Shown here piece by piece: positions 1 to 10,992 of a DNA stretch of 64,000 nt. The position numbers and the translations under genes were made by a program. How positions within the stretch are numbered: the first letter of the stretch is position 1; each line of letters starts with the position of its first letter. The notes under the pieces are model-generated. The model made no database searches. It saw nothing but the letters and a program-made list of their open reading frames with translations, and was not told where the DNA came from. Where the stretch lies: assembly GCF_019578655.1 (NCBI RefSeq), contig NC_063264.1:7853213-7917212 (forward strand), given 5' to 3'. This DNA is from Ricinus communis. Its lineage: Eukaryota > Streptophyta > Magnoliopsida > Malpighiales > Euphorbiaceae.

Positions 1-1146
1 AGGGGTAATGAGCTCTATGTCAGAGAAAAATGCTCATTTGCCCAACGGGAAGTGGTATTCCTAAGGCGTATTGTTGGCGATGGAAAGATGGATGGATTAA
101 GGGTGAAGGCCATCCAAGAATTGGGAGCTGCCGACCAAGGTGACCGAGGTGAGTTCTTTCCTTGGTTTGGTGAACCATTATTGGGAGGTTCATCAAGGGC
201 TATTCTTCCATTGCCACTCCGGGTGTATTAAGGAAGGGTCGAACTTGGGAGTAGTCTACGAAGTGCCAACAAGCCTATGAGAGGCTAAAAGAAGGCCATT
301 ATGAAGGAGCCTGTCTTAGCACTTCCGGACCCTACGAAAGCATGTGAGACCCAAACCGATTGGGCAAACCGAGAGGATCAGTGTACTCTCGGAAGTTATT
401 GGAGGCACTACATGAGTGCCAATCAACGAGATTGGGCGAAGTTGCTTGATGTTGCCCAATTCTCTTATAACTTGCAAAGGAGTGAGTCTACCGGCAAGAG
501 TCCGTTTGAGATAGTTACGGGCCAACAACCCTACACGCCGAGCACTCTTGCCCTAGACTGGTCAAGCCGCAGTCCACCCGCCTTTAAGCTTGCGAAGGAA
601 TGGAAGGAGCAAGCCGATGTCGCACGAGCCTACTTGGAAAAGGCATCTAAGCGGATGAAGAAGTGGGCGGACAGGAAGAGGAGACCAATGGAGTTTCAAG
701 AAGGGGATAAAGTGCTCGTCAAGCTATACCTGCATGGGAAAGCCGACGGACTTCATTGGGGGCTCCGAAGAAGGTATGATGGGCCTTTCCCCATTATTAA
801 ACGAGTGGGAAAGGTGGCGTACAAGGTTGAACTTCCCCAAGGCATCAAGATCCATCCTGTTTTCCACGTAAGCCTGTTGAAGCCCTACAAGGAGGATCAT
901 GATGACCCAAGCCGAGGCAAGTCTACGAGAGCTCCTTTGAATGTGCGGGCTCAGTATGACAAAGAAGTGGACTACATCATCTCCCACCGTAAGGTGCCAC
1001 AGTCCAATCAACCTCCTATGACGGAGTTTCTAGTCAAGTGGAAGGGACTCCCCGAGAGTGAGGCAAGCTGGGAGCCAATTCGCGACTTGTGGCAATTTGA
1101 GGAGAAAATTAAAGCTTACGAGGAGCAGCAGGGCGTTGCCGATTGA
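1..1146 (+). pseudogene. Ty3/gypsy chromovirus polyprotein, degenerate 3' part (RT scrap, integrase, chromodomain)
   Basis: The first 300 bases translate, with stops and frame changes, into a reverse-transcriptase-like stretch (ELYVREKCSFAQREVVFL, later MKEPVLALPD). From 301 an open frame of 281 codons follows. It jumps directly from the RT/RNase H border to the integrase C-terminal part (WAKLLDVAQFSYNLQRSES, then TGKSPFEIVTGQQP), so the RNase H and catalytic integrase core are deleted. A chromodomain follows at about residues 220-275 (EFLVKWKGLPESEASWEP), the mark of plant chromoviruses, whose integrase is guided to chromatin by this module. The open frame starts inside former polyprotein, so its ATG is not a real start. 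The stop is followed at once by a purine tract and the LTR. Dead element; the left end lies outside the window. Clade (Tekay/Del-like) is inferred only. Confidence 0.9.
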
Positions 1147-1156
1147 GTGGGGAGAA

Positions 1157-1940
1157 TGTCATGCCCGCCTCGCGTGAGGAAGGTACGCACAACACGGCCG
1201 TGTTGGATTTCAACACGCCGTGTTGACCAACACGCCAAGGACACGCCCGTGTTGGTTGAATACAAATGCGAAGGACCTAGAAGTTTCGGGAAACACGGCC
1301 ACAGTAGGTAACACGGCCAATTACCCAAAACCGTGTTCCCAACACGGCCTTGAGCACGGCCGTGTTCCCAACACGTCCTGGAACACGGCCATGTTGGCGG
1401 ACAGGGGGAAAAAAGCTATAAATACCCCTTCCTTGTACCATTTGTAGATATGAAGAAGAAAGAGGAAGAGAGAGAGAGAAAAGAGAGAAGAGGGCTGGAG
1501 AGTGAGAGTCCATATACGGGAACAAGGGCATAAATAAAAGAAGAGTGTATGGCACAAGGTGTGCGAAAATGTAGCCATATAGAGGGAAAGAGTGTTGTTG
1601 CTCTACATAGAGCAAAGAAAGATGCTCTATGTAGAGATTGTTGTAGGAAGTAGTTATGTAAATTAATACATGTTATGATATGAAGGAAGAGAGCTTATAG
1701 AGAGAGAAAGTGTGCTCATTGTAAGTAGCTTTAGTGTGAATTAATCAATACAAGTATACACTTCCACAACTCTCAAGGCTCTCTTTGTGCCACTTTCGTG
1801 AATTTACTTCCGCTAGCGTATTTGCTATCATTCTGCCGGGTTTGGCAATCAAGGGTAGGCTGACTAGCTATCTTGACTTTCGGGGAAATCAAGCAAGCTA
1901 GGCGCACGTGGGCAAAGTTTTGGTTAGAAAACAAAACTCA
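1157..1940 (+). mobile_element. 3' LTR of the gypsy chromovirus (right end approximate)
   Basis: A purine-rich tract (TGGGGAGAA, 1148-1156) directly precedes TG at 1157, as expected for a polypurine tract next to a 3' LTR. A TATA-like box CTATAAATA lies at 1416-1424, fitting the U3 promoter. Purine-rich AGAG repeats at 1452-1500 would fall in or near R/U5. The right end is set at CA (1939-1940) by eye. The matching 5' LTR and target duplication are outside the window, so this border could be off by tens of bases. Confidence 0.7.
1189..1400. repeat. Cluster of AACACGGCC/GGCCGTGTT palindromic motifs in the LTR U3
   Basis: About ten copies of AACACGGCC, its complement, or close variants (AACACGCC, GGACACGCCC) are packed in some 210 bases just upstream of the LTR TATA box. 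Several are joined head to head as the 14-bp palindrome AACACGGCCGTGTT. The local GC content is far above the surroundings. Position just upstream of the promoter suggests binding sites or a methylation-rich control region; that role is inference. Confidence 0.8.
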
Positions 1941-3039
1941 CCTGAGATATGGGTGTCCTATTGAGCTCTTGTTAAAAGGAAAAAAATGAAAAAGAGAAGT
2001 TGAGGTGGATTTGACAAATGATAAATCCTAGACAATTTAGGCAAAACACTTCTTTGAGTCCTCTATTTTTCAACTTTCTTCTACTTTTAGTCTCTGATGA
2101 GACTGTTTTAATAAATTTATGTATTTTTAAATACTTTTATTAGGAGCTTACGTGCAAAAACTGTTACATTAAGGAAATTATGCCAATAAAATATTAAGTT
2201 TTCTTTAACTCTAATTCATCATTTTAAACAATCATCTTGTTTAATTTCTTAATAACCCAATCTCATAACAATTTACCAAAGATGGATTAAGCGTACAATT
2301 TATTAACTTTGTAAATACACGATCACATCCAATTGTGATATCCATCTCCTCTTAGTATCCCGAAACGGTCACATTATAAAGAACCCACAAAATATAACAA
2401 AGAAACAAAACCTCAATACTAACATAAAGTTCAAGAGATTTCAGTACCACTCAAGAGTCGAGACACATCAACCAGAACAGAGGCCTACTTGCCAATTTTT
2501 CAAGACCAAGTTTTCAAGGGATTCCTTGAAAAACTGAAATTGCTGCTGCAGCTCAATTTCTCATATCATAAAACATCAAAATAAGCAAGCAAATAAATAA
2601 CAGCCTGTAATTACTTGCTTTTTTTTTTTTTCTTTCCCCTCCTTTTCCCACAAAAAAGGAAACTCCATGAAAGGAGGCAAAAACAAAAATCAGCACATAG
2701 CCAAAAATCATAGATGAAGAGTACATCCACAACAGTAAAGCACAGACAGTACATAATAATAATAATAATAATGACAATAGGAAAAAGAAAAAGTATGAAG
2801 ATCCATTGGACAGAGCACAACAGCAATATCTCGCAAATCCAAGATGATGCCACAGATGATTCCTCAAACACACTATAGTTATCAATAATCTGAAGCTAAA
2901 ACAAGATGGTGTAAAGCCTAGTTCCAAACACCAAGAAGCATTATACAATAGCCTGTAGAATGCCAACAGCTGCAGCGGGAATTTGTGATGGCTAAGGAAC
3001 AGGGGCGCCTCTTTGCACTTCATCTGGCAACAGAACAGA
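1941..3039. other. Intergenic DNA and 3' untranslated region of the RBP45-like gene
   Basis: AT-rich DNA. The part from about 2400 to 3039 should be the 3' UTR of the minus-strand RBP45-like gene, because the stop codon is at 3042-3040. It includes a long T run (about 2620-2632, plus strand) and an AAT microsatellite (about 2755-2773). The conceptual 156-codon minus-strand reading frame here is low in complexity and lies inside this UTR, so I do not call it a gene. Confidence 0.5.
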
Positions 3040-6000
3040 TCACTGCATATAAAACAGACGTCCAGAAGTTAATGCATAGAAAAACACAAGAAAGAACAAA
3101 CAATGACAAACCCGGAGACCTTTAACCAGTCAACTGATGGGACCGTAAAAAAAGTCAAACCCAGCTTAATAACTTACCTGCTGTGGCTGCTGGTACACCT
3201 GCTGTGGCTGTTGGTAAGTTCCTGGTTGCTGGTAATTTCCATATCCAGGATACCCACCGTAATACATGTTAGGGTCTTGGGGGGGTGCATATCCATACGC
3301 ATCATATCCTTGTGCATATCCATAATATCCACCATTCCACTGGCTTTGATCTGGCTGAGCCTGGATATAACCAAATTGATGTCGTCATAATTTGCAAAAG
3401 CAGCAACATGCACTCGCAATTATAGTTGGAAAATATATGGGGATAATAGCAAAACCTGCTTGTTTGAAGGACTCCGGCCCCATGAAAGTCTAATACTTTG
3501 TCCTGCTAACTGTGTTCCATTCAATCCCAAGAGTGCTTGTTCCGCACAAGCTCTGAATACATAAAAAATGCAGAGAGCCAAATCAGCATAGGAAGAATGA
3601 AAATGTATAACAGTAATATTTCAGGTAAACTTCATATATACCTGTTAGCAAACTGCACAAATCCACATCGTTTGCCTGCAGGTATTTTCACATGCACTAG
3701 CTCACCATATTTACCAAACACTTGTCTCAAATGCTCATCTGAAACACTTGGATCCAAGGCCCCCACAAATATCTGCACTCAAGAGGAGGAACAAGTTAAT
3801 GGCTTAGAGCAAGTTGTAACCTGTGTCAACAGTAAAACAAACTACCCACAGTTGTATTATTTGGATCATTCTCTCCCTGTGTTCCTTGAGTACTCTGATA
3901 GGGTGCTGCAAACCAGGAATATATGCGAATCTCAATATTAATAACAAAATTGGAAATAAATAAAGAAGACAAATATAACGGAACACTTCTTGAACGAAGG
4001 AGCTTGAAAATAAAGTTAAAAATAGAAAAAGCAAAGAGAAAAACCAAGTGATGTGACAAACCACACAACCCAACAGTTGTGAAGGAATCAAGTACCAATT
4101 ATCATGAAAATATCCCCTTCACATAGCCATCCAAGTGCCTGGATGGATTTCCTGTAGAGTGAGGAACTTAATTTGTTCTAGACATAATTTATTCCATCTG
4201 AGACCTCATGAGGATGATGAGACAATAAGCATATATAACAACAATGAAAAAATAAGAAGGTAAATATAAAATATGCTAAAGAAAAAAAAAATGACGGATC
4301 AAGGGAGTATCTTTCATCAGCAAAAATGGCAGTTCAAAATTAAAAAAGAAAATTTCCAAAGTAATATAAGTTGTTAACTTCTATCACAAACCAATTCAAC
4401 CACCCCTCTCCTTCTTGGTGCTTTCAGGGACAGCATATGTATTGAAAGACATGATATAGATCCATGTTGCAAGGGGGAGAAGAAACCCAATTAAAGCATT
4501 CCTATGTGCCTAAAATTTCAGTTATTTTCTGAAAAACCTCACAGGAACAGTCCAACAAATAAGAAATGTTCGAATCTAAAATAGGAAGCACTAGTCTCCT
4601 GGCCTCATGACATACACGCTTCTTGTTCATATTAAATATGCGCAACAAAAAATATTAACTAAATTGTAAGCGGTAAGAACGAAAGACATGATTAAAAAAA
4701 GGTGGCAACAAAGCATATACATGAAAGTAAGGACCAAGAAATTGGAAAAGGTTCATCACCCATCTAAAGATAAGAATTTGAAGCCATCTAACAGTTAAGA
4801 TTTTGAAAATGCACAAATAAAGGATGAATAAAGAAATCACTCATTTGACCCAAAAAAAAAGCATGCTATAATTCTTTATTCATTCAGATCTCTGTGAGAA
4901 ATACAAGCCTGTGTTTGGTAATATGTAATAAAACCTGCAATGTTATCACAATGTCATTGCTATTCCTTCTGCTATATTTGGTTCTGAAAAATATAACTAA
5001 AACACGTCCTGTCAGATTAAGCCATCGCTATGACTTTGATGATGTAATGCTTATTCCTCATGAACATTTAATTAGTCATGATTATATTGCCATTGCCAAT
5101 TTATTAACCTTTACTTCTATCACTATTGTCACCATCACTTTCACCACTGCCCTAACTCCTAGACCGACACCTCACCTTCAGCGCAGTAACACTGCCAACA
5201 TCCACCATAATCTACCACCAGCATTGCTGCCACCATCACAACCACTATGTTGCTGCAGCTGCCTGTACTGCAACCATACTTTGATCACCATGTCCAATCC
5301 CATCACTAAATTGCCAGCAATGGTATTGCTACCACCAAGATCAAATGCACAACTATTGCCATCTCTATTACCTTCATCATCACCTCCTATACCTCTAGCA
5401 AAAGAACTAACCACTAAAATGAAAATTGTCTTTACTGTATATTAGTCTTTCATTTTGCATCCAAACAATATGAATAAAATGGATGTCAAATTCCTCATTA
5501 CTTTTATGGTTAACTACTTTCCATTGTATGACATTCTAAGAAATATATCAAAGTGAAATGACCCTTGCACAAGTACATAGATGCTAGAATGTTTAAAGCA
5601 CAAATTCTAGCTCTACATCAACAATGCACACACAGACAACTAATGCTATATGAAGATAGGTGCATTGTAAAACAAAGAGGAAATAGAAGACAAAAAGTGC
5701 TGTAGCATGACACCATATTTAAGAAGAGAAGTAATAGTCAATCACATAGAACCATCTTCAGTTATGGTTCCTTCATGTGATCACTAGCATTTGGAACGAA
5801 TATCCAAAACTCATGTCTCCTCACGAAGAAGGAAATAAAAATAAAAATTTAAGAGAAGTGTTGGCTGTAAGTAAACAGTGCAAAGTAACTGAAATATGAC
5901 GAAATAATGCGAGGGGCCCTTATTGATAACATAAATTAGGGAATTAGGGAAAGAAAATAAAGTAATCTTTGGATAGAAGGCGTAAATTTAACTTGAAAGG

Positions 6001-7576
6001 TAAATTTTCGAAAGTAAGGAACTGGAAAAGTAATTCTCTGAAAGTAGCAAAATGCCACTAGAAAATTAAGTAAACTTCTGACGTAAACAAAATAACTGAC
6101 CTAAAATGAGGCCACGCATTTAAGTGGAATCATTTCATCTGAAATCAGTTCCAGGCCCCCCATAATGAGAGCCTCTTGGTGTCCTGCTTTAAGACAACAT
6201 GAGTTTTATATAAGATTATGCATTTTTTTAATTAACTGAATTAAATTTGCCCAAGTTTAGAAAGGAAATTATTGGAAGGAAATGACACTTCAAATTCCAT
6301 CTATCTTCAAGAGCAAAACTGAAAGCAGAACAGAGCTTTGTAGAATATCAATTCAAAAGATAAAATAAAAAATAAAAAATTCGAACATTCAACTTATGAG
6401 TTCATCCTATCCTACAGTGCACTCATGGACAATGTCAAAATAAAGCAACAATACCCAATTCAACAAAATCCTATAATAATTCAATCACATACCTTTCTGA
6501 TATTGCTGAACTGCAGGTTTCTTAGTAGCAGCAGGACCAATCCGCATAGCCCTAGTAGAACAATATTGACCATTCATTTCAACCATAGCTCTTCTTTGTT
6601 CATTTTCATCACCAAATCTCACAAACCCATAACCCTTAGTCCGTCCAGTAAGCCTGTCAGTAACAACTTTTGCACCTTTCACAGAGGGGTAAACAGTTCT
6701 AAATGTTTCTTGCAATATAAAATCATTAACATCAGGAGCCAAATCTCCAACAAAAACAGTATAATCCGGACCATCATCTTGACGCCGCTCACCAGCTGCA
6801 AGAGTAGCCCAATTCAGCCGGAAATTCTGTTCAGTATTTGGCATTTGTGTACCATTATACGTCTGCAAAATCCTCTCTGCTGCTGCTCGATTAATAAACT
6901 CAACAAAACCATAACCCTCCGGCATGCCTGTCTGCTTATTCCTTATAACCTTTGCAGACACAACCTGTAAGCCGCCAATAAGACAACGTATAAACATCCA
7001 ACCGCATTACATAACCTATATAAGAATAGGCACTGTTTTTGTAAATAAATCTGTTTCCCATTCTATTGTTTTGCATGGCAAAAAATATGTTCTAAGGCTA
7101 TTAAAAAATAATTATTTCACACCGCAGTCAAAAATTGAAAAAGAGAAGAGAAGAAAGCATAAACCCATTTCTTTTTTAAAGAGAATTAATTTCTAGCTCC
7201 GTATCTCTTGAAAAGTAAGGCAAAAGCTCTGGATCTTAAAACGCATAAGCCAAACCCTAAATTCAATTTTGTAAATTTTACATAGCACCTAATAGTTAGT
7301 TACCTCTCCGGTGCCAGAGAAGATATTAAAGAGATAGCCTTCGTCCATCCACTGCTGTAAATCACCAATCCATAAAGATTTAATCTCGCTGGACTCTGCA
7401 CCGCCGCTAGCAGCACCTGCAACACCGTATTGAGTCGGAAGAGGGACAGGTGGCGGAGTCCACCCAGACGGAGGCGGAACAGGCTGCTGCTGCTGCATCA
7501 TCATCCACTGCTGCTGATCCGTTGCTTGCTGCTGCTGCTGCTGGGGAACAACTCCGGATCCTGGCTGTTGCATCAT
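3040..7576 (-). CDS. RBP45: RBP45/RBP47-type polyadenylate-binding protein with three RRM domains
   Basis: Seven exons can be spliced in phase: 7576-7304, 6964-6493, 3905-3850, 3772-3642, 3552-3456, 3360-3178 and a last one opening with TGA at 3042-3040. This gives 404 residues, the usual size for the family. The N-terminus is Met/Gln/Pro-rich (MMQQPGSG, Q runs). RRM1 begins SLWIGDLQQWMDEGYL, with RNP1 GYGFVEFI; RRM2 begins TVFVGDLAPDV, with RNP1 GYGFVRFG; RRM3 begins IFVGALDPSVSDEHLR, with RNP1 RCGFVQFA. The C-terminus is Gln/Gly/Tyr-rich (YYGYAQGYDAYGYAPP). Members bind poly(A) or U-rich RNA in nuclear and stress-granule complexes (family knowledge). No disruption seen in any exon. RBP45 is favoured over RBP47 by overall sequence, but the two are close. 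The last exon is the least certain. Confidence 0.93.
4911..5470. repeat. Possible non-autonomous DNA transposon inside the large RBP45 intron
   Basis: The 2.6 kb intron between coding exons 2 and 3 holds a segment richer in C and A than its surroundings (many CCACCATCAC-like words). It is edged by TGTTTGGTAA near 4913 and by CATCCAAACAAT near 5459, which form a short imperfect inverted repeat typical in style of plant hAT/Harbinger-like MITEs. I cannot identify a clear target duplication. The 183-codon plus-strand frame in it is low complexity and not a gene. Confidence 0.3.
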
Positions 7577-8871
7577 ATTGAGAGGATAGCGTTATCCTGA
7601 TTGGGAATAAGGTCAATCGAGGATAATTATAGCTGGATCTGAAATTAGGGATTTTAGAGGTGGAATTTAAAAATCCCGGACCCAAAAGCAAAACAAAAGA
7701 AAAAAAAAAAAAGAGAGAGAGATTGAGAGAAGGGGACTGTTTGGGTAAGGATGGATTTATATTGGGGGAGAGAGAGAGAGAGAGAGAGAGAGAGTCGTGG
7801 AATAAGGGATTGGGCTTGCGCGGCTCATTAATATTGGGTTGAACTGAATGGACCTTGACGTTGTTTAGCTGCTGTATACAAGTTAGAATAAAAGAGATTA
7901 TAATTATCTTTTATATAAGAAATAATCTAAAATAAATGATAAAAATATTAATACTTTTTTTTTTGCACTAATATGAGAAAAACATTATTTAAATTTGGGA
8001 CTTTACTTAAATTATAATATACATTTATTACAAAGTAAGCTTGTTAGCGCAAAAAATAAGAAATAATATCATAAATATTTATATTTTTTATTTTTATTTG
8101 TGTTAAATTATTTAAAATATGGTTTTTAATCTTTTTTAGGGTATAACAACTGAGAATCAATTGAAAAATAACCACAATATAAATTTGAAAAAAGATATTA
8201 CAAAAAATTATAATTTCAGAAAATATATTTAATTATTTTTGTTGATTTTAATAGATTCTTGCAAAGTTCCCAAGAAAAAAAGGTCTTAAAAAACTAGGTG
8301 CATGCATGCAAAACATAGACGAATGTTCACAGGTAATTTCATTTTTTTTTCTTTAAACAATATGATTGCTTAAAGTTGGCCAATGCTATGTTTTGAACTG
8401 GTCAACTCATTTTTTCATGTTTAATTATATGCTAATGCTAGATTAATGAACTAGTTAACTACACAGATACACTATGATTAAGGACAAAGATGGAGTTCTT
8501 AGGATGGCAGTTTGGGAAATATACAATCACAAACTTTGAAAAGACATGTTCTTTGTTCTGTTACTGCTGGCAAGTCAGAGTAGGATGTTATGTTTGGTTA
8601 ATCTTCACTACCTAATTATCAAAGCCAAAAATAAAATCATTTAGTTTTTGTGAAGGAGCTCTGGCTTCATATTTTTTCCCTTTTTTTTCTAATTCATGTG
8701 CAGGTTGGAATGTACACTAGTCTTTTAACTTTCTATTTATCTATGCAAACTGTAACTACCCTTCCTTAATATTATCCTTACTAAATGGAATTGCATCTTT
8801 GGTGCAGGCATCAAAGGGTTCAGGACAAGTTGGAGGTGGAAATCCTGAGGGAATGCAGCTAAAAACGTTAA
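7577..8871. promoter_or_regulatory. 5' flank of the RBP45-like gene and AT-rich spacer
   Basis: The start codon of the RBP45-like gene is at 7576-7574 (minus strand), so its 5' UTR and promoter lie to the right. The first 220 bases contain purine tracts on the plus strand (pyrimidine-rich on the transcribed sense strand), a common plant 5' UTR feature. Beyond about 7860 the DNA is AT-rich with no gene that I recognise. Confidence 0.5.
7768..7794. repeat. GA/CT microsatellite upstream of the RBP45-like gene
   Basis: An uninterrupted dinucleotide GA run of about 27 bases sits some 190 bases upstream of the start codon. On the gene's sense strand it reads as CT. Such tracts are frequent in plant 5' leaders and core promoters. 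Confidence 0.95.
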
Positions 8872-10139
8872 CTAGAGGACATCATTGTTAACAAGGATGA
8901 AACCAGGGATCATGTTTCATTACAATGTCCTTTTCCGTGTATATGTTTCACTAATTTGCTCAACATTAGGGTCTACCGTTGCAACAAACTGAAAAGACTC
9001 TTCCCCATAACAATCTGTCAAGGTGTTACATTCCTAAAATATCTTGAGGTAATAGAAGCCTATCAATTAGGTGAAGTTTTTGAAGGAAATGATGAAGTGA
9101 TCAATGATGGGAAAGAGATAGTTGTGGCAAAGCTCACCAGGCTAATACTTAAAGAATTGCCAACTCTTATGAGCTTCTGTCCAGGAGGTTATCACTTAGT
9201 GTTCCCATGTCTAGAAACATTAACAGTGGAAGGGTGTACCCAGATAACAACAAGGTTTACTGTTGCATCAAATTGTTCTGTTCATGCAAAAAATGAGGTA
9301 CTGGAGCTGCTCCCTTGCTCTACTTCTTTTATCTGTTGTTGTTGATGATGATAATGTAACAGTGACTGACATTGATAACAGCAGGATGCTGGAAAGACCA
9401 ACTTTAATGTGCCAACAATAATTAGATCTAAGCCGAAGCCATGCCCTTGATTTGAATGGCAATTCATTGCTGTTATCTTGTTTACTTCTATCTTGTTTGC
9501 CTATATGACTACCATTTTTCTTAATCATTGTATAGAAACCTCAAATAGTGGAAGAAGATGTAGCAAGTGGGTCTGCAACAGTTCAAACAGCAGCTTCTCC
9601 AATAATTGCCAATGAGGGCATCAACTGGAATCGCTGCGAGCAGCACGATGCATTACCTCCATATATGGACCATGAAGATAACAGAAAGGTAGCTTAACTG
9701 AAAACTCTGACAAGTTAATGTTTTGTTTGTTCAAAACCCTCATCCAATTATTCTTGCCTGCATATCACGCATTAATTCATTTGCAGGCAGTCCAAGCCTC
9801 GAGTAGTAGTTGCACCAGGCCAACCAGCACGATCAAATCCAGAAACCTTGTTACAAAGAAGAAAAAGAAGAAAGTGAAAGAGGGAGAGGTAAATGGAGAG
9901 CAACTTGAAAAGCAAGATCATGATTCTCACTTTCAGGGCATGGGATGTTGCCTAAACAGAGGTATTCCATTGCTTGCTAAATTCATGTTTATTTCTTTTC
10001 CTTGTGGCCGTTTTCAAAAGATCTTGCTGATCTACATGTGTTCATGTACCTCCAGGTGGCTGATTTGCTTGACAGGATTCCACATTTGAAACAGCCTTCA
10101 AAAGAAGAGTTTTCTCATTATGTTTTACGTACAATATAA
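8872..10139 (+). pseudogene. 5'-truncated tail of an RPS2-like NBS-LRR gene
   Basis: The open frame begins abruptly with LEDIIVNKDE, the middle of an LRR known from the homologue at 54.1 kb (LEHIIAEKDEE), directly after an in-frame stop. It continues through divergent LRRs (LNIRVYRCNKLKRLFPI, LPTLMSFCPGGYHLVFPCL). Apparent exons with good splice borders follow: up to 9297, 9536-9688, 9787-9888 and 10056-10139, each a whole number of codons. They end in a lysine-rich tail (TKKKKKKVKEGE) and a TAA at 10137. The CC and NBS parts are absent, so this cannot be a working receptor. It closely resembles the tail region of the NLR at 62.9-63.6 kb (FCPPGCDLILSSLKKF), but in the opposite orientation. 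The exon joins are my reading and the last two are less sure. Confidence 0.75.
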
Positions 10140-10576
10140 ACAACTACTTTCTGATTTCTGTTCAAAGTCACAGAAATAAGTCTTAAAAACTGCTCTAGTA
10201 GGAATTCTTTTTGTAATTATATTTGCTCTACACCTTGAATATGAGCATTCCCATGAATGTTTGTTTTTTTTCCGGTGATCAGTATTTGTTAGTGAATCAT
10301 TTCCAAATGGGTGTTTGTTCTTAAATTCATTAGACGGTTGTTACTGTTACACTGTGCTGCAACTGCTTCCTCCCTCATCGTTGCCTGCAACTTGTAATGA
10401 TTTCTTGACGAAGCTCAAACTTTTTGTTGGAATCATGTGATCTTAAGCAAATATAGGAAAGTAATAATAGAGTTTGAACACTTAAATTTCTCTAATCATA
10501 TGGTCAAAATTTTGCAATCCCAACTTAATAGTACCTGCACTAACTTGGGAGGAATTGGTATTTTAATAACAGAATC
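10140..10576. other. Spacer, probably 3' flank of the NLR tail
   Basis: No gene, RNA or repeat recognised. Base composition is less AT-rich than the DNA further right, as expected for a former 3' UTR. Confidence 0.5.
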
Positions 10577-10992
10577 CATTATTTCTAATTAACAATCTTC
10601 ATACTATATTACAAACAATTCAATTCAAAATCAAACAAAAAGAATTAAAATAACCCAACATGACTTTTGAAGTAACTCCGCCATGCAACTTAATAAAATT
10701 AAAGATTTACTATTAACCCTAGCATGGAATTATTCAGAGATGAAATAGAGGTACAAACTTTAGAAATAGAAATTGAGATAGTTAATAAAATAAAAAAATA
10801 AAAAATAAAGACCATCGGATACAACGCTCAAGTTTAAAACTTTGTGAGAATGATAAAACCATTTCGAAAATAGTTTCAATCTTCTTTAAAATACTTATAA
10901 TACTTTTGAAAATTTATAGGTTCATTTTGAAGTCTCGTGGATCATAATTATTTGAACATCTGACTTTCGAGCCATCTAGATCCACTAAGAAT
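10577..10992 (+). repeat. R-family repeat, rearranged partial copy
   Basis: Bases 10577-10800 repeat an internal section also found at 11480-11720 (shared words such as TGACTTTTGAAGTAACTCCG). The sequence then jumps to the terminal section (10803-10992: ACCATCGGATACAACGCTC through GAGCCATCTAGATCCACTAA), which is shared with 12715-12893 and 14625-14808. The order differs from the other copies, so this is an internal deletion or a nested fusion. Confidence 0.8.

Noticed and set aside
1189..1400. CRISPR-like array
   Set aside because: Repeats are short, palindromic and irregularly spaced within a plant LTR; there are no regular spacers.
2553..3023. 156-codon minus-strand open frame
   Set aside because: Low-complexity, hydrophobic translation lying in the 3' UTR of the RBP45-like gene; no family features.
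4894..5445. 183-codon plus-strand open frame
   Set aside because: Lies in an intron on the strand opposite the RBP45-like gene; composition is CCACCATCAC-type low complexity, better explained by a repeat.
6130..6190. Possible extra exon in the RBP45 intron (after an AAGCAG acceptor)
   Set aside because: Joining exon 2 directly to 3905 keeps the expected family sequence (KAPYQST) and frame, so this piece is not needed.
6425..6970. 181-codon plus-strand open frame
   Set aside because: Antisense shadow of the second RBP45 exon.
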